This document shows, piece by piece, positions 28,669-36,618 of a DNA stretch of 64,000 nt. The stretch comes from Actinomyces sp. oral taxon 171 str. F0337 (GTDB lineage: Bacteria; Actinomycetota; Actinomycetes; Actinomycetales; Actinomycetaceae): NCBI RefSeq assembly GCF_005696555.1, contig NZ_CP040005.1:558001-622000 (forward strand), read 5' to 3'. Under the pieces are notes generated by a model. That model was not told the origin of the DNA. It was given only the letters and a program-made list of their open reading frames with translations, and searched no databases. The number at the start of each line of letters is the position of its first letter. Within the stretch, counting starts at the first letter, position 1. The position numbers were made by a program, and so were the translations under genes.

Positions 28669-29241
28669 ATGAGCTACGACGACGAGGGCGTGCGGCGGGC
28701 GGTGCACGACCTGCTCGTCGCCATCGGGGAGGACCCCGAGCGCGACGGGCTGCGTGACACCCCCGAGCGCATGGCGCGCGCCTACGCGGAGATGTTCGCC
28801 GGTCTTGGGCAGGACCCGGCCGAGCACGTCGAGCGGGTCTTCGACGTCGGGCACGAGGAGATGGTCCTCGTGCGCGACATCCCCATGTACTCGGTGTGCG
28901 AGCACCACCTCCTGCCTTTCCACGGGTTGGCGCACGTGGGCTACATCCCCAGTGAGGACGGGCGCGTCACCGGCCTGTCCAAGGTGGCGCGCCTCGTGGA
29001 CGGCTACGCCCGGCGCCCCCAGGTCCAGGAGCGGCTCACCCGGCAGATCGCCGACGCCCTCGTCGAGCGTCTGGAGTGCCGGGGGGTGCTCGTGGTGGTC
29101 GAGGCCGAGCACCTGTGCATGTCGATGCGGGGCGTGCGCAAGCCCGGCTCCAACACGGTCACCTCCGCCGTGCGCGGCATCATGCGCAACGCCGCCACCC
29201 GATCCGAGGCCATGAGCCTGGTCCTGGGCCGGCGGTCCTGA
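28669..29241 (+). CDS. folE: GTP cyclohydrolase I
   Basis: A 190-residue enzyme making dihydroneopterin triphosphate from GTP, first step of folate synthesis. Zinc-site features are [10 protein letters not shown] and the later HLCMSMRG; the family signature [10 protein letters not shown] is also present. ATG 28669 begins the conserved domain at the expected place. The last 54 codons are duplicated at 30587-30751, beyond an inserted ATPase gene; this copy is the intact one, and it is now separated from folP by about 19 kb. Confidence 0.95.
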   Translation: MSYDDEGVRRAVHDLLVAIGEDPERDGLRDTPERMARAYAEMFAGLGQDPAEHVERVFDVGHEEMVLVRDIPMYSVCEHHLLPFHGLAHVGYIPSEDGRVTGLSKVARLVDGYARRPQVQERLTRQIADALVERLECRGVLVVVEAEHLCMSMRGVRKPGSNTVTSAVRGIMRNAATRSEAMSLVLGRRS

Positions 29242-29263
29242 GCCGCCAGAAGACCTCGACACC
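29077..29263. repeat. 187-bp direct repeat, copy 1 (folE 3' end)
   Basis: Covers the last third of folE plus 22 bases after its stop. The second copy at 30587-30773 aligns without gaps at an offset of 1510 bases. I count six mismatches, all at synonymous positions. Confidence 0.92.
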
Positions 29264-29301
29264 CGAATCCAGTGGCTGCCTCCCCGGGTGGAATGGTGAC
29301 T

Positions 29302-30522
29302 TCATTTCCCGCGTCGACGGCGATGTTGAATCTCTGGGACTTCGAGGCGGGGTACGGCTCGCATCATGAACTTGTCGAAGTCCGGGACGGTGAAGGCAGC
29401 ATAACCGTGCTGGGGCGTGTATAGCAGCCCCATGTCAATGAGTTGAGATCTGATGGGTGCCACTTGTGATGACTCTCGTTTCATGAGGGAAGCGACATCG
29501 GCTGCTTTCTGGGGCTCGGAGCCGAGTTCCGCCATGGCTCTCATGTATGCGGTTTGAAGGGGGGTTGCACGGTCGAGTCGTACGCGGAAGAACGACCCGT
29601 CGAGCTTTGCTTCGTATGCTTCTTTAGCGGTACTGATGTCTTCTGCTGTGATGTGGTTTCCGCTCGCCACGATCCATGCTTGGTACCCCAGCTCCTGAAT
29701 GAAGTACGGGTAGCCGTGAGTGAGGCTGACTGCGAGGTCCACGGCATCTTCGTCGTAGGACACGTTCTCGGTTTCTGCGGGTCCCACAAGTGCTTGCCGG
29801 GCTTCCTCGGGGGTGAGGGAGTCGATGCGTGGGAACTTGAACAGTCTTTCGGCATAAGACTTGGCGTCTCCAGCGAGCTCGGCGATCTGTGGTAGGCCGG
29901 CTCCCACAAAAGTGATGGGAAGCTTTTTTTGGACGGACTTGTGAACCGCTTGTATGAGTGATTCAAGTTGAACAGTGGTGAGAAATTGAACTTCGTCGAT
30001 GAGTAGGACGATCCCGGTTTCTTTTTCCTTCGCAACATCTCCTACGGCTAGAAATACGTCCGTGAGGTCTAGCCCTAGGTCGCCGTGATCACCGTAGCCT
30101 TCGGATGGGTCTACGTCCCATGTGACGGAAAAAGTGCCGGATTGGTCGATCGATAGCACAAAGGAACTGAGTACTTCTGCGGCGTGTCGAGCGCGTTCGC
30201 TCCAGCGGCGACGAGGTGATATGTGTAGGAGTGCTGCGCGAAACTTGGAGAAGATGGACTGACGGAATGCTGTTTCGTCGTGCTTGCTCGCTTCAAGCTC
30301 GATTGACTCCCATCCTGCCAGCTCGGCGAGTTCTGCGAACCTGTTAAGCAGGACGGTCTTGCCGACGCCGCGCAGGCCGGTCATAATCATCGATTGCTCT
30401 GTCCGGCCTCGTTTGAGCCTCTGAAGTAGGATGGAAAACGCCTCGGTTTGCCCGTCGCGACCAATGAGGACCTCCGGTGCTGCTCCTGCGTTGGGTGTGT
30501 ACGGGTTGTTGATGTTGTCCAC
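29302..30522 (-). CDS. AAA ATPase with C-terminal winged-helix region, inserted behind folE
   Basis: A 406-residue P-loop ATPase of the AAA_16/ORC-like type. Walker A is GLRGVGKT (49-56) and Walker B IVLLIDEVQFL (171-181), with a sensor-like FVGAGLPQI. After about residue 270 a helical and winged-helix part follows (RDR-like ATPLQTAYMRAMAEL, then VASLMKRESSQVAPIRSQLI). Such single-gene ATPases are scattered on mobile DNA and are sometimes linked to transposition or defence, but the role of this one is unknown. The GTG start has only a weak binding site. The gene is AT-richer than its surroundings and lies exactly between two copies of the folE 3' end. Confidence 0.8.
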   Translation of the reverse strand: MDNINNPYTPNAGAAPEVLIGRDGQTEAFSILLQRLKRGRTEQSMIMTGLRGVGKTVLLNRFAELAELAGWESIELEASKHDETAFRQSIFSKFRAALLHISPRRRWSERARHAAEVLSSFVLSIDQSGTFSVTWDVDPSEGYGDHGDLGLDLTDVFLAVGDVAKEKETGIVLLIDEVQFLTTVQLESLIQAVHKSVQKKLPITFVGAGLPQIAELAGDAKSYAERLFKFPRIDSLTPEEARQALVGPAETENVSYDEDAVDLAVSLTHGYPYFIQELGYQAWIVASGNHITAEDISTAKEAYEAKLDGSFFRVRLDRATPLQTAYMRAMAELGSEPQKAADVASLMKRESSQVAPIRSQLIDMGLLYTPQHGYAAFTVPDFDKFMMRAVPRLEVPEIQHRRRRGK

Positions 30523-30546
30523 GCGGTCATCTTAGGATCTTTACTT

Positions 30547-30571
30547 AACTTTATCTAGTTCTAATAAAGTT
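30547..30571. promoter_or_regulatory. inverted repeat upstream of the ATPase gene
   Basis: Perfect eight-base arms AACTTTAT and ATAAAGTT with a nine-base centre lie 25 bases before the GTG start in a very AT-rich patch. This is a good candidate for the promoter or operator of the ATPase gene, or for an end of the inserted unit, as it directly abuts the second folE tail. Confidence 0.4.
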
Positions 30572-30586
30572 GGGCTGGGCGTAGGC

Positions 30587-30751
30587 TGCCGGGGCGTGCT
30601 CGTCGTCGTTGAGGCCGAGCACCTGTGCATGTCCATGCGGGGCGTGCGCAAGCCCGGCTCCAACACGGTCACCTCCGCCGTGCGTGGCATCATGCGCAAC
30701 GCCGCCACCCGATCCGAGGCCATGAGCCTGGTCCTGGGCCGGCGGTCCTGA
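30587..30751 (+). pseudogene. folE 3' fragment
   Basis: Encodes the last 54 residues of GTP cyclohydrolase I in frame, from [12 protein letters not shown] to the same stop as folE. It has no start codon or binding site. Every difference from folE is silent, so the fragment probably derives from a functional folE allele rather than from long decay. Confidence 0.9.
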
Positions 30752-30773
30752 GCCGCCAGAAGACCTCGACACC
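30587..30773. repeat. 187-bp direct repeat, copy 2
   Basis: Partner of 29077-29263. Both copies end with the same ...GACCTCGACACC sequence, after which the flanks diverge at once. Confidence 0.92.
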
Positions 30774-30800
30774 GGACAGGACTGGTGAAATAGTGGGGCG

Positions 30801-31211
30801 ATGAGTCCCACGTACAAGAGGCTGCTGGTGGCCGTCGATGCCGGGCTGCTGCTCTACTGGGCGGCCGTCTTCCTCAATCTCATTCCCGAGCACCTGCGTT
30901 TCAAGGACTACTCCAACCAGGTCATCCAGGCCTGGAACTGGTCCTTCTTCCCGCTCGACGTCGCCGCCGCACTGACCGTCTTCCTCGGCGCCCACCTGAC
31001 GCGCGTGGGCAGCAGGGTCGGTGACCTGGTGCTGACGGTCGGGCTCATGCTCACCTTCTGCGCCGGGTTCATGGCGATCTCCTTCTGGTCCTTCTACTGC
31101 GACTTCGACCCCATGTGGTGGGGATCCAACGCCCTGCTCATGATCGTCCCGGCGCTCGCCTTCGGCTCCATGGTCTGCAGGCGGCTCGAGACCGTGGAGA
31201 ACCGGGCATGA
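30801..31211 (+). CDS. DUF5360 (YvaD-like) membrane protein
   Basis: A 136-residue protein with four hydrophobic helices (near 8-28, 48-68, 72-92 and 108-126). The pattern and the SFWSFYCDFDPMWWGSN loop fit the DUF5360 family. In Bacillus the relative yvaD lies next to the SMR gene yvaE; here it overlaps an SMR pair by ATGA, so a helper or accessory role in that transport unit is inferred. The molecular function is unknown. Confidence 0.7.
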   Translation: MSPTYKRLLVAVDAGLLLYWAAVFLNLIPEHLRFKDYSNQVIQAWNWSFFPLDVAAALTVFLGAHLTRVGSRVGDLVLTVGLMLTFCAGFMAISFWSFYCDFDPMWWGSNALLMIVPALAFGSMVCRRLETVENRA

Positions 31212-31681
31212 CGGTCAAGGACGTGCTCTGCTCGTCGACGTGGGGGAGCGTGTGCCGCCCGGGCGCGCCCACGGGCCCGACGGTGCTCGGTGCGTTGAAG
31301 GAGTGCCTGGGGTCGACGGGTCGCGGAGTGTGCGCCTGGCCGGCGCTTGGAGGTGCCATCATCTCCGAGGTGTCGGCGACCCTCGCCCTGCGCCAGGCCT
31401 TGAACCAACCGGGTTTCTACGTCGTTGTCGGGAGCGGGTACGCGCTGGCCTTCATCCTCCTGTCGTTGACGCTCAGAGCGGGTATGCCGCTCGGCGTCGC
31501 CTACGGGCTCTGGTCGGCCGGGGGAGTGGCCGTGACGGCTATGGCCTCAAGACTCCTCTTCGGTGAGCCACTGACTCGCACCATGGTGGCCGGGATTGTG
31601 CTCATCATGGCCGGGGTGCTCCTCGTTGAGATCGGGGTGCAGCGCGCGGGTACGCAGGACAAGGACGGTGAGATGCCATGA
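31208..31681 (+). CDS. SMR-family small multidrug transporter, subunit 1
   Basis: The C-terminal 115 residues are a standard four-helix SMR protein: the membrane glutamate in IISEVSATLAL, then GMPLGVAYGLWSAGGVAVTA and RTMVAGIVLIMAGVLLVE. The frame from ATG 31208 (overlapping the previous stop) adds about 40 non-homologous residues in front. A GTG at 31328, with GCGGA just upstream, would give a normal-length protein and may be the true start. The next gene overlaps it (ATGA 31678-31681), making a heteromeric SMR pair that exports cationic drugs or guanidinium-like compounds. Confidence 0.8.
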   Translation: MTVKDVLCSSTWGSVCRPGAPTGPTVLGALKECLGSTGRGVCAWPALGGAIISEVSATLALRQALNQPGFYVVVGSGYALAFILLSLTLRAGMPLGVAYGLWSAGGVAVTAMASRLLFGEPLTRTMVAGIVLIMAGVLLVEIGVQRAGTQDKDGEMP

Positions 31682-32001
31682 GCGGGGTCTACCTTGTGGC
31701 GGCCATCGCCTCCGAGACCACCGGCACACTGTCACTCAAGCTCGCCTCCGACGGCAAGGGACTACGGTGGTACGGCGTTGTCATGGTCGGCTACCTGGCG
31801 GCCTTCGCCATGTTGACCCTGGCCCTCACAGAGGGACTGCCGCTCGGTGTCGCCTACGGGATCTGGTCGGCCGGGGGAGTGGCCGTCACGGCAATCGCCT
31901 CACGGCTCCTCTTCAGTGAGCCACTGACCCGCACCATGGTGGCCGGGATTGTGCTCATCATGGCCGGGGTGCTCCTCGTCGAGCTCGGCAGCCCGCACTG
32001 A
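31678..32001 (+). CDS. SMR-family small multidrug transporter, subunit 2
   Basis: A 107-residue four-helix SMR protein of standard length, with the essential glutamate Glu13 in IASETTGTLSLK. Its second half is nearly identical to the first subunit (GVAYG-WSAGGVAVTA and the SEPLTRTMVAGIVLIMAGVLL region), also at DNA level. This points to a recent duplication or ongoing gene conversion. Paired SMR subunits usually insert in opposite orientations. Confidence 0.88.
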   Translation: MSGVYLVAAIASETTGTLSLKLASDGKGLRWYGVVMVGYLAAFAMLTLALTEGLPLGVAYGIWSAGGVAVTAIASRLLFSEPLTRTMVAGIVLIMAGVLLVELGSPH

Positions 32002-32222
32002 CAACGCACTGGACACGATCAGGCCGTTCCTGTCTTGCACGGACTGGCCAAGCGGCCCCCTGAGGTGAGTGGCGTGGGTAGAAGGCTCTCTCGGCCGGGG
32101 ACATTCGACATCGACGGGTGCAGTCCACGAGCCCGAGGACATGATGGCCTTCCCCGAACGCGCGACGTGTCCCCGCCGGGCGCCATCAGCCCCCGGCTGC
32201 GCGGGATATCTCGGCCGGTGCC

Positions 32223-32360
32223 TCAGGCGGTGTGTACTGGGGATATCGGGTGGGGGAGGATAATGAAGATGGTGGTCCAGCGGTCGTCGCACTGACTCAC
32301 GTTCAGGCCGCCGCCCATGACCTTCATGCGTCGCTGCGTCCCCTCCATGCCCGGCCCGAG
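32223..32360 (-). pseudogene. 3' remnant of a sensor histidine kinase gene
   Basis: The translation GMEGTQRRMKVMGGGLNV followed by DRWTTIFIILP mirrors the C-terminal end of the kinase at 32986-34149 (QRIESLGGSLHI...DRWTTIFTIPL). About 22 bases around the DRWTTIF codons are identical in both. Only the last 40 or so residues exist, so it is a dead tail of a paralogous kinase. Confidence 0.55.
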
Positions 32361-32490
32361 GAGCCGCGGCAGCGACGAGGCCGGAGAAGTTCTGTGCCCT
32401 TGCGGGTCTAAGAAGAATCCGATCTGGTCAATATCTTGCAAGCTGCGAGTCGATGTTGAGATGGATGCTCTTGCGGATACGATATGAAAA

Positions 32491-32546
32491 AGGAAGTTCC
32501 CTTGATGTCGTCCAGATTTGTGTGGGCGGCATCAATGGAACTTCCT
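32491..32546. repeat. 17-bp inverted repeat with 22-base centre
   Basis: AGGAAGTTCCCTTGATG (32491-32507) and CATCAATGGAACTTCCT (32530-32546) pair with one mismatch. It lies about 110 bases beyond the small secreted-peptide gene and could be a terminator with a long loop or a recombination or protein-binding site. Confidence 0.5.
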
Positions 32547-32656
32547 CGTGAGCTGTTGGTTGCTGTCGCATGCGGTTCGAAAATGAATGATGATCGAGTA
32601 TCTGTGAATCGCACCTATTTTCCGAAGAACAGACGGGGCTTCGGTGGGTTATGTGG

Positions 32657-32839
32657 CTAGAGTTTGCAAGTGGTGAATATGCCTGCTAGGTCTACGCAAT
32701 TTACTTTCGTTGGCGCGTGAAAAGCGATAGGTTCATCGTGAGTATGCGCGGAGGTGGGGGCAGCGTGAGAAGGTGGACACAAAAGCAGGGCTCCTCCGAG
32801 AGCGGTGGCTGAGAGGATGGGGGAAATGGCCTTACGCAT
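32657..32839 (-). CDS. small secreted peptide, 60 residues, two cysteines
   Basis: A short but convincing gene: AAGGAG lies six bases before the ATG, and the product starts with a classic signal peptide (MRKAISPILSATALGGALLL, cleavage likely after SHA near residue 26). The mature part of about 34 residues has a His/Pro-rich start and ends NCVDLAGIFTTCKL, with two cysteines able to form a small loop. It lies 146 bases downstream of the sensor kinase gene on the same strand. No known family is recognised. A signalling peptide read by the kinase or an extra antimicrobial peptide are both possible. Confidence 0.65.
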   Translation of the reverse strand: MRKAISPILSATALGGALLLCPPSHAAPTSAHTHDEPIAFHAPTKVNCVDLAGIFTTCKL

Positions 32840-32985
32840 GTTCGACTCCTTGCGGTGGTGAGGTGTTGGCTTAAGTCTGACCTGCCTTCCGTGACTGCAC
32901 CAGCCTTCTTATGGATGAAATCGCATACGACTTTCTGCGGATGCCGGTCGTTCCGGCGTGCTCAAAGGTGGAAGTGGTTGGCGCG

Positions 32986-34149
32986 TCACTTCGTGGTTGT
33001 CTGAGGTGTGGGGCGGAGGGGGATGGTGAAGATGGTGGTCCAGCGGTCGAGGGTGCGGGTGATGTGGAGGGAGCCGCCTAGGGATTCGATGCGTTGCTGG
33101 GCTTGAATGAGACCGAGCTGGGATGAGGTGGCGATGCTGGTGGGGTGGTCGGGGTCGATGGGGTTGGTGCACATGCACTCGAGGGTGTTGTCGTCGGCCT
33201 CGATGGTGAGGGTGGCGGTGCTGGAGGGGGGTGTGTACTTGGCGGCGTTGTTGATGAGCTCGGCGATGATGCGTACGAGCTGTTGGCGGACGCCAGGGCC
33301 GATGCTGGGGTTGTCGAGCAGGTCGGTGCCCTGGGTGGTCAGGTGGGCGTCTCGGTGCGCGAGGGTTTCCCGGACAGCGCGGATGGTGTCAGTCAGGGGT
33401 GGTGGGGGTGAGGCGGCCAGTAGAAGGAGGGAGTCGTCTCCTTCGGCGGTGCTCATGGCTTTCAGGCTGCGTCGTAGTTGTTCGACGGCGGTGCGTACGG
33501 GGGTGATGATGGCTGCGAGCTGTTGGTTGAGGTGGGTGTTGTGGGGGTCGGCTAGGCGGGCTTGTTCGGCGATCATGACGGCGTGGCTGAGGTCGCGCAC
33601 GACGGTATCGTGAAGCTCGGAGACGACCAGGCGCCGTTGCTGGTCGAGCTTGCGCCGGCGCTCGTGCTCGGCGACGTTGGCCTGGAGGCGGTGATGACGG
33701 ATGACCTCACCGATCACCACGCAAGGAACACCGAAAGTTGCTGTTTGGATTAGCCCTAAATACCACGTTGGTGCTGCTGAGAGGTGTGACAACGTCGTCG
33801 CGAAGGCGAGGACGTAGATCATGTCGCGTCGGAGGCCTCGGCCCAGGAGCATGATGCAAAGCCCCCACGGCAGTACCACGGAAATGCCGCCAAGATCGTA
33901 TGGGGAGTTGGCGGCGAACCAGGCGACAGCCAGGCTTGCGGCTGCTCCTGCGGCGGGAAGCCGGGATGCCAGGGGCAGGCAGGCCAGGCTCATGGAGGTG
34001 ACCAGGAGTGCAGAGGCAGTATGAGGTACTCCCAAGGCCATCGGTGCGATGGTGAGGATGAAGATGGCAACTCCTGCATGGAGCAGGTGGGTGCGTCGCG
34101 TGGGGTGCCATGTGAAGGATGTCTGAGTGTCGAAGGCAAGAAAAGACAT
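32986..34149 (-). CDS. sensor histidine kinase, NarL/DesK type
   Basis: A 387-residue kinase with about five N-terminal membrane helices and no large extracellular domain. Next come a HisKA_3 dimerisation box ELHDTVVRDLSHAV containing the phospho-accepting His, and an HATPase domain with ELINNAAKYTP and later QLGLIQAQQRIESLGG. The ATG at 34149 is chosen because GAGAGCGG precedes it; an ATG 12 codons upstream has poor spacing. It is divergent from its likely partner, the LuxR-type response regulator at 34192. As the two adjoin the defensin operon, control of that operon is a sound inference. Confidence 0.85.
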   Translation of the reverse strand: MSFLAFDTQTSFTWHPTRRTHLLHAGVAIFILTIAPMALGVPHTASALLVTSMSLACLPLASRLPAAGAAASLAVAWFAANSPYDLGGISVVLPWGLCIMLLGRGLRRDMIYVLAFATTLSHLSAAPTWYLGLIQTATFGVPCVVIGEVIRHHRLQANVAEHERRRKLDQQRRLVVSELHDTVVRDLSHAVMIAEQARLADPHNTHLNQQLAAIITPVRTAVEQLRRSLKAMSTAEGDDSLLLLAASPPPPLTDTIRAVRETLAHRDAHLTTQGTDLLDNPSIGPGVRQQLVRIIAELINNAAKYTPPSSTATLTIEADDNTLECMCTNPIDPDHPTSIATSSQLGLIQAQQRIESLGGSLHITRTLDRWTTIFTIPLRPTPQTTTK

Positions 34150-34191
34150 ACGAACCGCTCTCGAGTCGGGCAAACTCAGTATCATTCTTCC

Positions 34192-34863
34192 ATGCGGACA
34201 GATGCTCTCTCGAATAGTTTAAGTGACAACAATAACTCGGAGAAGATCCGGGTCATCGTCGTTGATGACGACCCCTTTGTCTTGCAGGCCCTGAGGGCCT
34301 ACCTGAACGAAGCGCAGGAGATCGAGGTTCTCAGCACTTTCGGGTCTGCAACGGACGCCTTCGGCTTCCTGCGGAACTACCGGGTCGACGTGCTCATCAC
34401 CGATGTGCGGATGCCGGGAATGGACGGTCTTCAGCTCCTCACCAAGGTCAAGCAGGGGATGCCCGAGGTCGCCGTCATCGTCCTCACCTCCTTCGATGAC
34501 GATGAGGCCATGCGGACCGCGCTGGACCGGAAGGCCAACGGCTTCCTGCTCAAGGACTCCTCGGCGGAGGAGGTGATCCGGGCCGTCATCGCCGCCCACA
34601 ACGGCGGAACGACGATCTCCCCGGCCACCACCTCCCGCCTCGTCTCACAGTACCTGCGCCCCGTTCCAAGCTCGCGCCCCGGTGTTACTGAGGCTGAGCA
34701 AGCTGTGCTGGATCTCCTCTGCGAGGGGTACTCCAACGCTGAGATCGCCGACCAGCTCTTCATCTCAGAGGCCACGGTCAAGAGCCACGTTTCCCACCTC
34801 ATGAAGAAGTACGGCGTGTCCTCACGCCTCAAGCTGGTCGTCGCCACTCATCAGGAGAGGTGA
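34192..34863 (+). CDS. NarL/LuxR-type response regulator
   Basis: A 223-residue regulator. The receiver domain has the acidic pair in VIVVDDDPF, phospho-acceptor in LITDVRMPGMDG and the conserved Lys in FLLKDSS. The C-terminal LuxR helix-turn-helix includes LLCEGYSNAEIADQLFISEATVKSHVSHLMKKYG. The start ATG 34192 lies 42 bases from the divergent kinase start and has no strong binding site. A terminator hairpin overlaps the end of the gene. It probably activates the defensin operon and itself; no operator was identified. Confidence 0.88.
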   Translation: MRTDALSNSLSDNNNSEKIRVIVVDDDPFVLQALRAYLNEAQEIEVLSTFGSATDAFGFLRNYRVDVLITDVRMPGMDGLQLLTKVKQGMPEVAVIVLTSFDDDEAMRTALDRKANGFLLKDSSAEEVIRAVIAAHNGGTTISPATTSRLVSQYLRPVPSSRPGVTEAEQAVLDLLCEGYSNAEIADQLFISEATVKSHVSHLMKKYGVSSRLKLVVATHQER

Positions 34864-34887
34864 AGGCTATCCTCTCTCCTGATGAGT
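34846..34887. terminator. terminator hairpin at the end of the response regulator
   Basis: Perfect 13-base arms ACTCATCAGGAGA and TCTCCTGATGAGT. The first arm lies within the last codons of the regulator. It stands between two convergent genes and could serve both. Confidence 0.6.
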
Positions 34888-34904
34888 GGCTCCGGTCGGT
34901 TGTG

Positions 34905-36218
34905 TCACCTGGGGAGCCGGAGCGCTCCTGCCCCGTACCAGGTGTTGCCTCCGCCTGTGATGGGTTCGCATGCCAGAGCCTGCTTCTCGCTCGGGCATGA
35001 GATCGGGGTGGCCGACGTCGTCAGCTGCTTCTTGACGTCACCCGCCGGTACTTCGCGAGACCTGAGTTCCGCCGCCGCGGCCGCGACCTGGGGCGCCGCA
35101 AACGAGGTTCCGATCTGGTACCAGTAGTACCTGCAGGAACCCCCTCCTGAGGGGCAGTCGCTCAGGACCTCGTCGGTTCGAGGAGAGCCGTCGTCGTTGA
35201 GCGCGCCTAGCTCACGGAGTCTGTCCGCCGATGCCGTGGTGAGGATCCCCGACCCCGGCCCCTGGACCACGGCACCGCCCGGCCCTGCCAGAGGCGGCTC
35301 GCCCCCGAATGTGACGATGTCGAGTGCAGCGCCCACATTGGAGTAGCTGCTCCGAGCCCCCTTCTCGGTGATGGCCCCAACGGTGATGACGTCGTCGGAC
35401 TGGGCGGGCATGGTGACGCACTGATCGGTGACAGGACGCTCTGCCTGACCGGACCAGCCCGAGCTGTACGGGTCCGATGTGCCGTGGTCGAGATCGTAGG
35501 CCTCGTTGCCGGCGGCGGTTACGAGGACCACCCCGTGATCGGCGGCGTACTTCAGTGCCGAGGTCACCTTCTCCAGGTCGGCCTTCTGCTCTCCCCGCTG
35601 CTCGGCCGTGTCCGCGGGCGCGTTGTCGCAGTAGCGGAACCAGGGGTCGACGGTGAAGCTCATGACGAGGACGCTGAGATGCTCGTCGGCCCCGTACCGG
35701 ATCGCCTGGCTGACGGCGTCGGCGGAGAAAGTGCCCGTCCGGTCCCCGGCCTTGAGACTGACGATCCTGGCCCCCGGAGCGGCCCCGACGATGCCGTGCC
35801 CGTCCACGGCGGCGGCGATGATCCCGGCGACGGAGGTTCCGTGACCGAAGCCGTCATAGGTGGGATCGTCACAGGCGGTGTCTCTGTTGCAGGAGCCCCC
35901 CGACAGGAAGGACTTGCTGCTGGCGGAGTCGTATGCGGCGGCCAGATCGGGGTGGGAGGCGTCGACACCGGTATCGATGATGCCCACGGAGGCGCCTTTG
36001 CCGGTGGAGGGCGAGCCCGGGCGGTTCTGCCAACTGAGGTACCACTGTTTGGACTGGAGGGGATCGCCCGGAAGCAGTGAGCCGTGAGACGATGAGTTGG
36101 CCGAGGCGGCGCCGGCCGTCGTGCTCCCCGCGCCCAGGAGGAGGAACAGCGTAGCGCAGGCGGTCAGTGCCCTCCTGCGAAGATGAGGCGCACAAGCGGG
36201 TGCCACGATGTTCACCAC
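34905..36218 (-). CDS. secreted subtilisin-like serine protease (S8) of the defensin cluster
   Basis: A 437-residue subtilase. The N-terminus has a long signal (LTACATLFLLLGAGSTTAGAAS). Catalytic residues sit in IDTGVD (Asp82), FGHGTSVAG (His126) and IGTSFAAP (Ser372). Extra cysteine pairs suggest a disulfide-stabilised extracellular form; there is no C-terminal membrane anchor of mycosin type. GTG start with GGAGGTGG upstream. It is the last gene of the overlapping operon that begins with the 382-residue gene, and the exporter of that operon lacks its own leader peptidase. Removal of the defensin leader outside the cell is therefore the likely job. Confidence 0.85.
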   Translation of the reverse strand: MVNIVAPACAPHLRRRALTACATLFLLLGAGSTTAGAASANSSSHGSLLPGDPLQSKQWYLSWQNRPGSPSTGKGASVGIIDTGVDASHPDLAAAYDSASSKSFLSGGSCNRDTACDDPTYDGFGHGTSVAGIIAAAVDGHGIVGAAPGARIVSLKAGDRTGTFSADAVSQAIRYGADEHLSVLVMSFTVDPWFRYCDNAPADTAEQRGEQKADLEKVTSALKYAADHGVVLVTAAGNEAYDLDHGTSDPYSSGWSGQAERPVTDQCVTMPAQSDDVITVGAITEKGARSSYSNVGAALDIVTFGGEPPLAGPGGAVVQGPGSGILTTASADRLRELGALNDDGSPRTDEVLSDCPSGGGSCRYYWYQIGTSFAAPQVAAAAAELRSREVPAGDVKKQLTTSATPISCPSEKQALACEPITGGGNTWYGAGALRLPR

Positions 36219-36592
36219 CGGGCCACCTCCTCGTAGAGCTCGCGAACGGGGGCGAGGGTCAGGATCACCGAGCCGTTGTGCTCGATCCAGGACAGGAAGC
36301 CCGCCTCACCGTTGTATGGAGCGCGCTCCCTACCCACGACGAGGTCGACCGTGTGTCCACGACGGCGTGCGGCGGTCACCAGGGCCGCGTCCTTCTCGAT
36401 GTCTCCGGACAGGGCGTCGCCGTGCTTCTCCAGGAGGCCGCGCAGTGCGAGGAGGTCCGCCTCGACCGAGTCGCGGTTCTCCGTGGAGGGCTGATCGGTG
36501 CGGGGAATCCACCCCGTCATTCCGGGCTCGTTCCGGGAGGTCAGCACGGTCTGTATGGAGTCCTTGATGTCGGAGCGCTTGATTCGGTTCAT
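36212..36592 (-). CDS. hypothetical 126-residue protein of the defensin cluster
   Basis: The function is not recognised. The product is hydrophilic, with no signal or membrane segment, and overlaps the start of the protease gene by a few bases. The N-terminal 40 residues (MNRIKRSDIKDSIQTVLTSR, then GMTGWIPRTDQPST) look leader-like or unstructured. The rest is a compact alpha/beta segment ending in ILTLAPVRELYEEVARW. Location and translational coupling tie it to defensin maturation or export. Confidence 0.65.
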   Translation of the reverse strand: MNRIKRSDIKDSIQTVLTSRNEPGMTGWIPRTDQPSTENRDSVEADLLALRGLLEKHGDALSGDIEKDAALVTAARRRGHTVDLVVGRERAPYNGEAGFLSWIEHNGSVILTLAPVRELYEEVARW

Positions 36593-36618
36593 GATGGTGT
36601 TCCTTAGGTCGTGGCTGA

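Larger units (their letters stand above)
32002..32656. other. gene-poor region with remnants
   Basis: No intact gene is supported. It contains a sensor-kinase tail fragment (32223-32360) and a long imperfect inverted repeat (32491-32546). The composition becomes AT-richer toward the right. Confidence 0.45.

Noticed and set aside
29264..30586. Insertion sequence or integrase between the folE repeats
   Set aside because: The only gene is an AAA ATPase; no transposase or recombinase motif and no terminal inverted repeats were found.
32408..32614. 68-codon minus-strand frame with the inverted repeat inside
   Set aside because: No binding site or protein features; the inverted repeat explains part of the sequence.
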